DNA of 10,338 bases from Pseudomonadota bacterium. GTDB lineage: Bacteria > Pseudomonadota > Alphaproteobacteria > Micropepsales > Micropepsaceae. Under the pieces are notes generated by a model. That model had not been told where the DNA came from and searched no databases. It saw nothing but the letters and a program-made list of their open reading frames with translations. The stretch is from contig JANYBR010000227.1 in NCBI GenBank assembly GCA_025360685.1, forward strand, positions 1 to 10,338, given 5' to 3'. Numbering within the stretch: position 1 is the first letter of the stretch; each line of letters starts with the position of its first letter. Shown here one piece after another: positions 1 to 6,534 of the stretch. Both the position numbers and the translations under genes were made by a program.

Positions 1-5
1 CACAA

Positions 6-36
6 AAGGCGGGCATCTACAGGAGATGGCCGCCTT
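6..36 (-). terminator. Rho-independent terminator after the small membrane protein gene
   Basis: Arms at 8-17 and 25-34 pair over ten positions with one mismatch (13/29) around a 7-base loop, and A/T pairs at 6-7 and 35-36 extend the stem. Read on the minus strand, the hairpin is followed by TTTTGTG, the usual intrinsic terminator shape. It lies about 20 bases past the stop of the minus-strand gene at 58-246, so it probably ends that transcript. The plus-strand side has only TT after the stem, so termination of plus-strand transcripts is less likely. Confidence 0.75.
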
Positions 37-57
37 CGTACTGAGGGTAAAAGGGTC

Positions 58-246
58 CTAAAAGGGCTCAATTGCCACCAGAAACAACAGGAACATGATC
101 AATCCGAGGATTGTCACCCAGAAAAGGATGGGGTGTCTAGCGAAGAATATCGCCAGAGTTCTCGAGTTTGAAGGCTTGAGAAACATCTTCCAGTGGGATT
201 TTGTTGCCAGTTGCAATGACACATTCGGTATAATGAAATTTTGCAT
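58..246 (-). CDS. Small single-pass membrane protein, unknown function
   Basis: The product is 62 residues. The first ~35 residues are polar with several Lys/Arg; residues ~38-59 form one strongly hydrophobic segment (from HPILFW to LFLVAI), followed by a short EPF tail. This suggests a single-pass inner-membrane protein with its basic side in the cytoplasm. I do not recognise a family. Support for a real gene is the clean membrane helix and the terminator just downstream (6-36). Against it, there is no good Shine-Dalgarno before the ATG at 246 (only GAGA directly adjacent), and the start lies about 10 bases from the point where sequence changes to a truncated suhB, so its natural promoter may be missing. 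An internal ATG at 186 would give 42 residues that still contain the helix. The GC content (~46%) is far below the rest of the window, suggesting a different origin. Confidence 0.45.
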   Translation of the reverse strand: MQNFIIPNVSLQLATKSHWKMFLKPSNSRTLAIFFARHPILFWVTILGLIMFLLFLVAIEPF

Positions 247-254
247 TCTCTAAA

Positions 255-464
255 TATTATGTTGACGGCTACTGGGAACACGGCCTGTTCCCCTGGGACG
301 TTGCAGCGGGCATTTTGCTGGTCCGCGAGGCCGGCGGTGTGGTGACCGACCTTGACGGCGGGCAGCGCGCGCTGGATTGCGGTCATATTCTGGCCGCGAA
401 CGAGCCGTTGCATCCCCTGTTGATGAAGTTCCTGAAAGACGCCGCACGTACGGCCAAGAGTTGA
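255..464 (+). pseudogene. Inositol-1-monophosphatase (suhB-like), C-terminal remnant
   Basis: Read in frame from about 255 to the TGA at 462-464, the sequence gives DGYWEHGLFPWDVAAG, then a LLVREAGGVVTD segment and a tail ending in DAARTAKS. This is the characteristic last quarter of the inositol monophosphatase/SuhB family; the WD of PWDVAAG includes the conserved metal-binding Asp. Family members are about 260 residues, so only ~70 remain. The N-terminal part carrying the EE and DPLDGT metal sites is absent, and an in-frame TGA stands at 234-236 just upstream. There is no start codon or ribosome site at the junction, so it is almost surely not expressed as an enzyme. The coding part has the high GC of the chromosome, unlike the DNA to its left. 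Whether the truncation is biological or an assembly join cannot be told here. Confidence 0.8.
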
Positions 465-517
465 GGGGCTGGCATTTGACCGGTAAGGTTAAATCCAAAG
501 GGTCAGACAGGCACCTC

Positions 518-1432
518 ATGCAGTTCGCGCGCACGCTATGTGCATCCCTGGTGCTGACGGCGGCTTTTGTGGCTCCGGCTGCGGCGCAACGCTATGTCGG
601 CGACGATGTGAGCGTGAATTCGAGCGCGATCGGGCGCGGCTATCTGCTCTATCCGGGTGGAAAATATGGCCGGCAGGTCCGCCATCTGCTGCAGCCCGGC
701 GAACGGCCGGGTGGGCGCATCTATCTGCACATGCCGGTGCATCATCACGTCGCCCGGTCCGTTACGCCCAAGCCGGTTCGGGTCGCCTCCGTGCCGCCAC
801 CGCCCATGAAACCGTCCGAGAAGTCCCCAAGCCAGGTTCCGGTGACAACCGATCTGAACCAGCTTCCCGAGGACAGCGCGGCGCGGCTGGTTGGAGGTTC
901 GACGGCGCCTTCCAAGCCGTTCAAGCCGCCCGTCCAACCCACACACACGACGGCCGACACGGCGCCTCCGTCCTACACGGGTGCCACAACGGTGCCGTTC
1001 TCATTTGGCCGATCGCCTGCTACACCGCCCTCGCTTGTGCGCAAACAACGCGTTGCGAGCGCTGCGCCACCGCCGGCAGTCAACGTACCCTCGGTCGCAG
1101 CCGCGGCGGGAATGAAGAAGCAATCGTCGATCCTCTTCTTGGTGGGCGACAGCAGCCCGGCAGCCAGCGATGTGGGCGCGATTCATACGCTTGCGGCAGC
1201 GTTGAACACCGCCCTGTCATCGGGCGCATCGCGTATTCAGCTCGACGCCTATGGCGGGCCGCGCGGCGACAAGTCGTCGGATTCGCGGCGGCTCTCCTTG
1301 AAGCGCGCTCTGGTCGTGCGCGAGCTGTTGATCGAGGACGGCGTGCCATCCGAAAAGATCGACGTTCGCGCCATGGGCGGCGCGGATGACAGCGGTGTGG
1401 CCGACAGGGTCGACGTATTCGTCCACGCCTAG
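518..1432 (+). CDS. Secreted proline-rich OmpA-like protein
   Basis: The product is 304 residues. Residues 1-23 are a clear signal peptide ending in PAAA before Q24, so it is exported. Residues ~25-100 contain a Gly/Tyr and His-rich region (MPVHHHVARS), residues ~100-200 are a low-complexity Pro/Ser/Thr/Ala linker, and the last ~100 residues form an OmpA/MotB-type domain. That domain shows ILFLVGDSSP, DVGAIHTLA, RRLSLKRALVVRELL, GVPSEKIDVRAMG and ADRVDVFV. The Arg of the LSxxRA motif is kept, but the Asp normally found in the G-Y-T-D stretch seems replaced (AYGGPRG), so binding of peptidoglycan diaminopimelate is doubtful. ATG 518 is chosen because AGG lies six bases upstream and the signal peptide begins there; a longer in-frame start at 377 would lie inside the suhB remnant. 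The stop overlaps that of the convergent MFS gene in one CTAG. Likely an envelope-associated protein; exact role unknown. Confidence 0.8.
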   Translation: MQFARTLCASLVLTAAFVAPAAAQRYVGDDVSVNSSAIGRGYLLYPGGKYGRQVRHLLQPGERPGGRIYLHMPVHHHVARSVTPKPVRVASVPPPPMKPSEKSPSQVPVTTDLNQLPEDSAARLVGGSTAPSKPFKPPVQPTHTTADTAPPSYTGATTVPFSFGRSPATPPSLVRKQRVASAAPPPAVNVPSVAAAAGMKKQSSILFLVGDSSPAASDVGAIHTLAAALNTALSSGASRIQLDAYGGPRGDKSSDSRRLSLKRALVVRELLIEDGVPSEKIDVRAMGGADDSGVADRVDVFVHA

Positions 1433-2643
1433 CCGGGCGCTGCCATATCGACGTCGCGCGCCTCGCGGCCGAGCCAGGCAAGCAAAGCCACCGCCAGAGC
1501 GGCGATGATCGCGACGCCCGCCAGCGCGACGCTGTAGTTATTTTGGTGACTTTCGGCGATGCGCGCCTGTAGCACGGCATTGGATGACGCGATGAAATTG
1601 CCCAGCTGGTAGACCGTTCCTGGAAACGTGCCGCGCGCCTCGGCGGGCGACAATTCGTTGAGATGCGCCGGCACCACGCCCCACGCGCCCTGAACGAAGA
1701 ACTGGACGAAAAACGCGCCGACGCCCAGCAACAACGCCGTGCCGGAGAATGCCCATAGCCAGATGGCCGGAAGCGACAATAGCGCCGAGACGATCATCGT
1801 ACGCCTCCGCCCGAAGGACTGGCTGAAGGTACCGAACGAGATGCCTCCCAAGATCGCCCCGATATTGTAGATCACCGCGATGGTGCTCACGGTCATGTGG
1901 TCGAAGTGATGCTGCTTCTGCAGGAATGTCGGATACAGATCCTGCGTGCCGTGGCTGAAGAAATTGAACGCGGTCATCAGCAGGATCGCGTAGAGCGCGA
2001 GTTGCCAGTGCCGCGCCAGAATATTGACCATCGTCGCAGCCGAGGCGCGCTCGCGATTCCAGGCGGGAGATTCCGGAACGTTGCGGCGGATGTAGAGGAT
2101 CAGGACGGCAGGAAGGATCCCGACCATGAACAGGCCGCGCCAGCCGATGTGAGAATAGAGCAGCCCATATGCCACCGACGCCAAGAGGTAGCCGGTCGGG
2201 TAACCGGCCTGCAGCAGGCCCGATACGAAGCCCCGTGCCTGCGGCTTGACTGTCTCCATGGTCAGCGAGGCGCCGATCCCCCACTCGCCGCCCATCGCCA
2301 CGCCAAACAGCGCGCGGATGACGAGAAAGATCGACAGGTTCGGCGCAAACGCAGTGGCAAAGCCGAGCACTGAATAGAGCGCAACGTCCAGCATGAGGAT
2401 CGGCCGCCGGCCGAAACGGTCCGCCAGACGGCCAAAAATAAACGCGCCGACCGGGCGCAACGCCAGCGTCAACGTCACAGCGAGCGCGATTGCCGACACA
2501 GCCGTCCCGAACTCGCCCGCGACATCCTTGATGACAAAAACGAGCAGGAAGAAGTCGAACGCGTCCAACGTCCAGCCGAGGTAGGAAGCGGCAACGACAT
2601 GCTTCTGCGTGCTGCTCCAACCTCTCATCGACTCAAACGACAT
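1429..2643 (-). CDS. MFS transporter, SHS (sialate/lactate:H+ symporter)-like
   Basis: The product is 404 residues with about 12 hydrophobic segments, a full-length MFS carrier of the inner membrane. N-terminal LGWTLDAFDFF (D27 and D30 in helix 1), motif A GRLADRFGRRP (71-81), and RALFGVAMGGEWGIGASL (110-127) followed by SGLLQAGYPTGYLLA are hallmarks of the SHS family, which includes JEN1-type monocarboxylate and NanT-type sialic acid symporters. Substrate is not readable from sequence; a small carboxylate taken up with protons is the best inference. ATG 2643 is preferred to the TTG at 2655 because GGGGGAA sits about five bases before it. The stop shares CTAG with the convergent OmpA-like gene. 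Divergent from the PAP2 gene across 109 bases. No catabolic gene lies beside it, so context does not identify the substrate. Confidence 0.88.
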   Translation of the reverse strand: MSFESMRGWSSTQKHVVAASYLGWTLDAFDFFLLVFVIKDVAGEFGTAVSAIALAVTLTLALRPVGAFIFGRLADRFGRRPILMLDVALYSVLGFATAFAPNLSIFLVIRALFGVAMGGEWGIGASLTMETVKPQARGFVSGLLQAGYPTGYLLASVAYGLLYSHIGWRGLFMVGILPAVLILYIRRNVPESPAWNRERASAATMVNILARHWQLALYAILLMTAFNFFSHGTQDLYPTFLQKQHHFDHMTVSTIAVIYNIGAILGGISFGTFSQSFGRRRTMIVSALLSLPAIWLWAFSGTALLLGVGAFFVQFFVQGAWGVVPAHLNELSPAEARGTFPGTVYQLGNFIASSNAVLQARIAESHQNNYSVALAGVAIIAALAVALLAWLGREARDVDMAAPG

Positions 2644-2697
2644 TCGTTCCCCCAAATGATTTACAAAGTTACCAGACGCGGAACGGCGTAGCGCAGC

Positions 2698-2726
2698 TTG
2701 ACCCTCATGTCATGGCCAAATCTAGT
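2698..2726 (+). promoter_or_regulatory. Candidate sigma70-type promoter for the PAP2 gene
   Basis: TTGACC at 2698-2703 (five of six to TTGACA) and TCTAGT at 2721-2726 (four of six to TATAAT) are separated by exactly 17 bases. The predicted start site near 2733 would leave a leader of about 20 bases containing the GGAG at 2741-2744 that precedes the ATG at 2753. It lies in the divergent gap 2644-2752, so it suits the plus-strand gene. Found by eye; alphaproteobacterial promoters are variable. Confidence 0.4.
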
Positions 2727-2752
2727 GCGTCCGGCAAAACGGAGAATCGAAA

Positions 2753-3298
2753 ATGCTGCGACTGGCCGTCTTCGCGTGCACCTTCGTCGCGACTTTGAGT
2801 TTTGGTGACGCGCGGGCCTTGGCCGGCAACATCGAAAACTCCGGAACCGGCGTTGCGATCGCACTGCCGCTGATCGCCGGCGGCGTCGCATTCGCACATG
2901 AGCGCGACTGGACCGGCATGGCGGAGCTGGGCGTCGACACGTTGGCCACGATCGCTACCGCATACGCGCTGAAACATCTGGTGCGCGAACAACGTCCCGA
3001 CCATTCCGACTTCCAATCCTTTCCCTCGGACACGGCGGCGTTGGCCTTCGCGCCCGCCGCTTTCCTTTGGGATCGCTACGGTTGGCGCTATGGCCTGCCC
3101 GCCTATGCCGCGGCGGGGTTCGTGGCCTATTCCAGAGTCGATGCCAGGAAGCATCATTGGTACGACGTCGCGGCGAGCGCCGGAATTGCGTGGGGCTACA
3201 GCCGCATCTTCACAACCGAATATCATCGCCGCGGCGTGTATTCGAGCCTCGATGCGACGCCCGATGGCGCGTTCGTACATGTGAGCTACAATTTCTAG
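2753..3298 (+). CDS. Exported PAP2-family phosphatase-like protein with degenerate motif 2
   Basis: The product is 181 residues with an N-terminal signal-like segment (1-24). PAP2 motif 1 is intact: K74 then six residues then R81-P82 (KHLVREQRP). Motif 3 is intact: S127-R128, H134 and D138 (SRVDARKHHWYDV), including the nucleophilic His and its Asp partner. Motif 2, normally PSGH, reads PSDT (91-94), so the His usually acting as general acid is missing. Family members dephosphorylate lipid phosphates such as phosphatidate or undecaprenyl pyrophosphate at the membrane or periplasm. Here activity may be weak, altered or supported by another residue. Start ATG 2753 has GGAG eight bases upstream. 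The stop shares CTAG (3295-3298) with the convergent sulfotransferase. Confidence is high for the family, low for the substrate. Confidence 0.85.
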   Translation: MLRLAVFACTFVATLSFGDARALAGNIENSGTGVAIALPLIAGGVAFAHERDWTGMAELGVDTLATIATAYALKHLVREQRPDHSDFQSFPSDTAALAFAPAAFLWDRYGWRYGLPAYAAAGFVAYSRVDARKHHWYDVAASAGIAWGYSRIFTTEYHRRGVYSSLDATPDGAFVHVSYNF

Positions 3299-3927
3299 TT
3301 TCCGGCCGGGGGCATGGCGCGGCGGCGGGCCTGGAATTCCTCCGTCGTGTTCATGATCGGATAGGGCGCCGCGGGAACCTTCACGCCGAGGAACTTGCAC
3401 AAGGGCTCCCAACCCTCGCCCGCTTCGAACACGAGCAGGCGTTCGGCCGAGATGGTACGCTTCACTTCGGCATTGTGACGTTCGAACACTTCAATCATGT
3501 GTGTTTCGCTGAAATCGTAGCCGAACGTTTTCTCCCCGATGAGGAGCGGCCCGAAGACTCCCGGCAGCAATCCCTGTACCCCTGCCGCAGGCTTCTTCAT
3601 CGCCGGCATGATGGTGTTTGAGACGCTCTTGAACCAGGACTTCGGATCGCGCAGCGAGAGAATAAGCTTCGCCTTGGGGTAATAGTCGGCAAGTTCCTTG
3701 TAGAAGGTGCAGCTCGGCCAATCGCAGCTCGACTGATAGGCCGCGAACAATTCTTCCCAATCGTATTTCTGGCCGAGCGCGACCCGGTCCCAGAACGGCA
3801 CCTGCTCAGGATGGGTAAAGACTTCCATCATGTGATGGCAGGGTGCGAAGCCCAGCATTTCCAACGCTTCCTTCAACGAACGCGTGCCAGTGCGGCCGAA
3901 TCCGGCACCGATAACCTTCAAGCTCAT
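3295..3927 (-). CDS. Sulfotransferase family protein (Sulfotransfer_4-like)
   Basis: The product is 210 residues with no signal peptide, so probably cytoplasmic. GAGFGRTGTRSL (7-18) matches the 5'-phosphosulfate loop that binds PAPS, and KLILSLRDPKSWFKS (87-101) matches the 3'-phosphate site with R93 and S101. TFYKELADYYPKAK between them is also typical of the Sulfotransfer_4 group, often found as single genes in bacteria and fungi. The acceptor (sugar, lipid or small molecule) is unknown. ATG 3927 is chosen over an upstream GTG (3945) because AGGAGG stands seven bases before it, the best ribosome site in this window. No PAPS synthesis genes lie nearby. Length is near that expected for this compact group, with no sign of truncation. 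Confidence 0.85.
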   Translation of the reverse strand: MSLKVIGAGFGRTGTRSLKEALEMLGFAPCHHMMEVFTHPEQVPFWDRVALGQKYDWEELFAAYQSSCDWPSCTFYKELADYYPKAKLILSLRDPKSWFKSVSNTIMPAMKKPAAGVQGLLPGVFGPLLIGEKTFGYDFSETHMIEVFERHNAEVKRTISAERLLVFEAGEGWEPLCKFLGVKVPAAPYPIMNTTEEFQARRRAMPPAGN

Positions 3928-3953
3928 GTGAACTCCTCCTCGCACGCGAACTC

Positions 3954-3982
3954 TTGCCTAGAGTGCGCGCCACCACAATAGT
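3954..3982 (+). promoter_or_regulatory. Weak candidate promoter for the PEBP gene
   Basis: TTGCCT (3954-3959) and AATAGT (3977-3982), each four of six to the sigma70 consensus, are 17 bases apart in the 84-base divergent gap 3928-4011. The predicted start site would be about 20-25 bases before the ATG at 4012. The match is weak and found by eye. Confidence 0.2.
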
Positions 3983-4011
3983 CACGGCACGGAAATGAGG
4001 GCGCCCACCAT

Positions 4012-4542
4012 ATGCCTCGCATGCGAACCACGATGATCCTGAGCTGCGCATGGATCGTCCTGTGCGGTCCGGCGGCGGCCATGAGTCTCTCCAGCAGCGA
4101 CATCGCGCCGGGTGCCCAGATCGCCTTGGCGCAGATTTATCCGCGTTGCGGGGGTGAGAACATTTCGCCCGAACTGTCCTGGAGCGGCGCGCCATCCGGC
4201 ACCAAAAGCCTCGTGCTGACGATGATCGATATCGATGTGAAGCCGGCGCAATGGTCGCACTGGATCGTGGTCGATTTGCCGCCCGCGGCAACATCGCTGG
4301 CGCGCGGAACGGCCAAGCTTCCCGGAGCGGCGCGGGCGCTGGCGAGCAATTTCGGCGATCTGTTCTATGACGGCCCCTGCCCGCCGAACGGCAGCGGCGT
4401 GCATCATTATCAGATCACGATCTGGGCCATGCCGTCGGCGACAACATCGATAGCGCCGGACGCGATGGCAACGGGCGTGTCCGCCATGCTCGGCACACGC
4501 GCGCTCGACCATGCGAGCCTCACCGGCTGGGTGCGGCGCTGA
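4012..4542 (+). CDS. Secreted YbhB/YbcL-type PEBP (Raf kinase inhibitor-like) protein
   Basis: The product is 176 residues with a signal peptide of about 23 residues ending GPAAA, so it is exported. The mature part is a complete phosphatidylethanolamine-binding-protein fold: CGGENISPELSWSG (46-59), the ligand-pocket segment D73-I-D75 followed by H83-W84 (SHWIVVDLPP), and the second signature YDGPCPPNGSG with HHY (119-133). Cys46 and Cys123 could form a disulfide, as expected for a periplasmic member. Bacterial YbhB/YbcL proteins bind small anionic ligands but their physiological role is largely unsettled. GAGG at 3997-4000 lies 11 bases before ATG 4012, rather far; an in-frame ATG at 4021 would lie farther still and would also leave a signal peptide. 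The TGA abuts the stop of the convergent MFS gene within TGATCA (4540-4545). Confidence 0.87.
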   Translation: MPRMRTTMILSCAWIVLCGPAAAMSLSSSDIAPGAQIALAQIYPRCGGENISPELSWSGAPSGTKSLVLTMIDIDVKPAQWSHWIVVDLPPAATSLARGTAKLPGAARALASNFGDLFYDGPCPPNGSGVHHYQITIWAMPSATTSIAPDAMATGVSAMLGTRALDHASLTGWVRR

Positions 4543-5787
4543 TCAGGCTGCCAGGTTCGCCGCGGCAACATCGGTCAGCCGGTCCACCTTGCGCAGCGGC
4601 GGAAACAGCCACATCCAGACCGCCACCACGGCCAGCGTTCCAAGGCCGCCGACCACGACCGCCGGAATGGTTCCGAACCACGCCGCGGTGAGACCGGACT
4701 CGAACTCGCCGAGCTCGTTGGAGGCGCCGATGAACAGGCTGCTCACCGCGCTGACCCTGCCGCGCATGTCGTCCGGCGTGGCGTATTGAATGAGCGCCGA
4801 ACGCACGAACACGCTGATCATGTCGGATGCTCCCAACGTCGCCAGCGCTGCGAGCGAGACATAGAAATCGCGCGAGACGCCGAACGCGACAGTCGCCACG
4901 CCGAATATCGCGACGGCGACGAACATGACACTGCCCGTGTTGCGCTGGATCGGCCAGCGCGCCAGGGTGAATGCCGTCAACGCTGCGCCCATCGCCGGCC
5001 CGCTGCGCAGCACGCCAAGTCCGATCGGTCCGGCATGCAGAATGTCGCGGGCGTAGATGGGCAGCAGCGCCGTCGCGCCGCCGAGGAGCACGGCAAACAG
5101 GTCAAGCGAGATGGCACCCAGCACGACCGGGCGATGACGCACAAAGCGCACGCCCTCGGCCACGCGCTCCAATCGCGAGGCGCCAGTGTCCACATGTGCG
5201 GGGCGTCGCCGCCCGCCCAGGCTTGCGATCAGCGACGATGCGCCGAGAAATCCGGCGACACAGACGCTGTAGGTCGGGATCGGGCCGAGCGAGTACAGAA
5301 AACCGCCGAGCGCCGGACCTGCAATCACGGCGGTGGTGAAGACGGAAGAGTTGAGCGCGATCGAGCGCGGTAATTTTTCGGGCGGAACCAGGAACGGCAG
5401 CAGGGACTGCGACGCAGGACCATAGAAGCCGCGCGCTGCGCCAAAGAGTATGAGGATCGCATAGTACGGCCAGACCGAACCGGGATGAGCCAGCGTCAAC
5501 AGCAGGAACAGCCCGCCGCAGACGCTCTGCATCGCCTGGGTAATGCTCAGGATGCGGCGCTGATCGAAGCGATCCGAGACATCGCCGGCCGGCAAAGTCA
5601 GCAGGAACATCGGGCCGAATTGGCAGAGACCGACCAGACCGAGTGCGAAAGCGCTGTGCGTGATGGCGTATATCTGCCAGCCGATGGCGACAGACTGGAC
5701 CTGCATGGCGACCGTGGCGAGGAACCGGGCGGACACGAAGGCGTAGAAGTCGCGGTCGCGATAGACCGTGGGCGGCGAGTCCGTCAT
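4543..5787 (-). CDS. MFS exporter, EntS/MFS_3 (transmembrane secretion effector)-like
   Basis: The product is 414 residues with 12 likely membrane helices. The opening FYAFVSARFLATVAMQVQ, the variant motif A GDVSDRFDQRRIL (68-80), and ARGFYGPASQSLLPFLVPPE are typical of the EntS-like MFS_3 family, exporters of siderophores, drugs or other small molecules across the inner membrane. ATG 5787 is chosen because family homology begins about eight residues later; the in-frame GTG at 5892 would add 35 residues that merely read through the GNAT gene in another frame. No Shine-Dalgarno is visible before 5787, so translation may be coupled to the GNAT gene that ends 31 bases upstream on the same strand. 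The pair probably forms one transcript. Substrate unknown. Confidence 0.87.
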   Translation of the reverse strand: MTDSPPTVYRDRDFYAFVSARFLATVAMQVQSVAIGWQIYAITHSAFALGLVGLCQFGPMFLLTLPAGDVSDRFDQRRILSITQAMQSVCGGLFLLLTLAHPGSVWPYYAILILFGAARGFYGPASQSLLPFLVPPEKLPRSIALNSSVFTTAVIAGPALGGFLYSLGPIPTYSVCVAGFLGASSLIASLGGRRRPAHVDTGASRLERVAEGVRFVRHRPVVLGAISLDLFAVLLGGATALLPIYARDILHAGPIGLGVLRSGPAMGAALTAFTLARWPIQRNTGSVMFVAVAIFGVATVAFGVSRDFYVSLAALATLGASDMISVFVRSALIQYATPDDMRGRVSAVSSLFIGASNELGEFESGLTAAWFGTIPAVVVGGLGTLAVVAVWMWLFPPLRKVDRLTDVAAANLAA

Positions 5788-5818
5788 GGCAGCAAGGAGC
5801 GCGATCGGGCCTTTGCCG

Positions 5819-6367
5819 TCAAGCGGCGGCCGCGCGCCGCTGCCATTCGCCGCGTGTGATAACCCAGATGTCGACCGGATAGTCCTTGCCACCCACCTTC
5901 AGAGCCGTGCGCTCGCCTTTTGTCTCACCGAGGCGGACGGCAACCGCCTGGGACGATGCGTTGTCGGGATCGATGTTCGAGATCAGCCGATCCACCGGTT
6001 GCGTGAGAAACGCGTAGCGCATTGCAGCGCCGGCGGCTTCCGTCGCATAGCCCTTGCCCCAAGAGCTTTTTCCCAAGGTCCAGCCGATCTCCAGACCCGG
6101 CCAGCCTTCGGGATTGATCATTCCGACCCGGCCGATCATGGCACCATCGGATTTTCTCTCGACCGCCCAGGATCCATAACCGCGCAGCTGCCAGTGCCCA
6201 AGCGACGCTGCGATACTGCGCCAGGCTTCGTCGCGGGTCATAGGCGCGGGCGCGATGTAACGGGCGACATCGGGGTCGGCCATGATCGCGGCCCACTCGC
6301 TCAGATCCTCGCCGCGCGGCGCGCGCATGACGAGCCTTTCCGTCTGCAGGGTAGGTATCACGTTCAT
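5819..6367 (-). CDS. GNAT N-acetyltransferase (RimJ/RimL-like)
   Basis: The product is 182 residues, the usual length for the Acetyltransf_3 group, and cytoplasmic. It opens with IPTLQTERLVMRAP (4-17), the classic RimJ/L-type strand 1, and continues with a W-rich segment (YGSWAVERKSDGAMIGRVG). The acetyl-CoA loop is SSWGKGYATEA (101-111) within LEIGWTLGKSSWGKGYA, and a late DNASSQAVAVRLG helix is typical too. These enzymes acetylate a protein N-terminus or a small amine; the acceptor cannot be told. ATG 6367 fits the family start, with GGAGA almost touching it (spacing shorter than usual); an upstream in-frame TTG (6427) adds 20 residues without family resemblance. It probably heads a two-gene transcript with the MFS exporter and diverges from the WXXGXW gene across 167 bases. 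Confidence 0.88.
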   Translation of the reverse strand: MNVIPTLQTERLVMRAPRGEDLSEWAAIMADPDVARYIAPAPMTRDEAWRSIAASLGHWQLRGYGSWAVERKSDGAMIGRVGMINPEGWPGLEIGWTLGKSSWGKGYATEAAGAAMRYAFLTQPVDRLISNIDPDNASSQAVAVRLGETKGERTALKVGGKDYPVDIWVITRGEWQRRAAAA

Positions 6368-6391
6368 TCTCCATTCATCATGGCAAGCTTG

Positions 6392-6454
6392 GTTCGCGAC
6401 AGACGCGAGCGCGACAGTTCGGGACAAAGTTCGCGCAAACGATACCGCAGTTCG
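6392..6454. promoter_or_regulatory. Cluster of four GTTCG motifs in the divergent gap
   Basis: GTTCG occurs at 6392, 6417, 6429 and 6450, with a loose consensus RGTTCGSG, inside the 167-base gap between the GNAT gene (-) and the WXXGXW gene (+). Spacings are 25, 12 and 21 bases, all in the same orientation. The middle two resemble the alphaproteobacterial LexA arrangement (GTTC-N7-GTTC) but have an 8-base spacer. They could be regulator contact points or chance. An AT-rich patch, GATAAAAAT at 6469-6477, may be part of a promoter for the plus-strand gene. Confidence 0.2.
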
Positions 6455-6534
6455 CCAGTCCCATCTCTGATAAAAATGGCGGTCCGACCCGATGTCTGTG
6501 AGTGGGCAGATGCCCTCAACTCTGGGAGACGAAC

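Noticed and set aside
1..254. Insertion sequence end
   Set aside because: No transposase, terminal inverted repeat or target duplication can be seen in the part that lies in the window.
377..517. Longer N-terminal extension of the OmpA-like gene
   Set aside because: It overlaps the suhB remnant in another frame, and the signal peptide and ribosome site fit ATG 518.
5788..5892. 35-residue extension of the EntS-like exporter from a GTG
   Set aside because: It overlaps the GNAT coding region in another frame and lacks family resemblance, despite an AAGG near the GTG.
6417..6432. LexA (SOS) box
   Set aside because: The spacer is 8 bases, not the 7 of the alphaproteobacterial GTTC-N7-GTTC box, and no SOS gene is adjacent.
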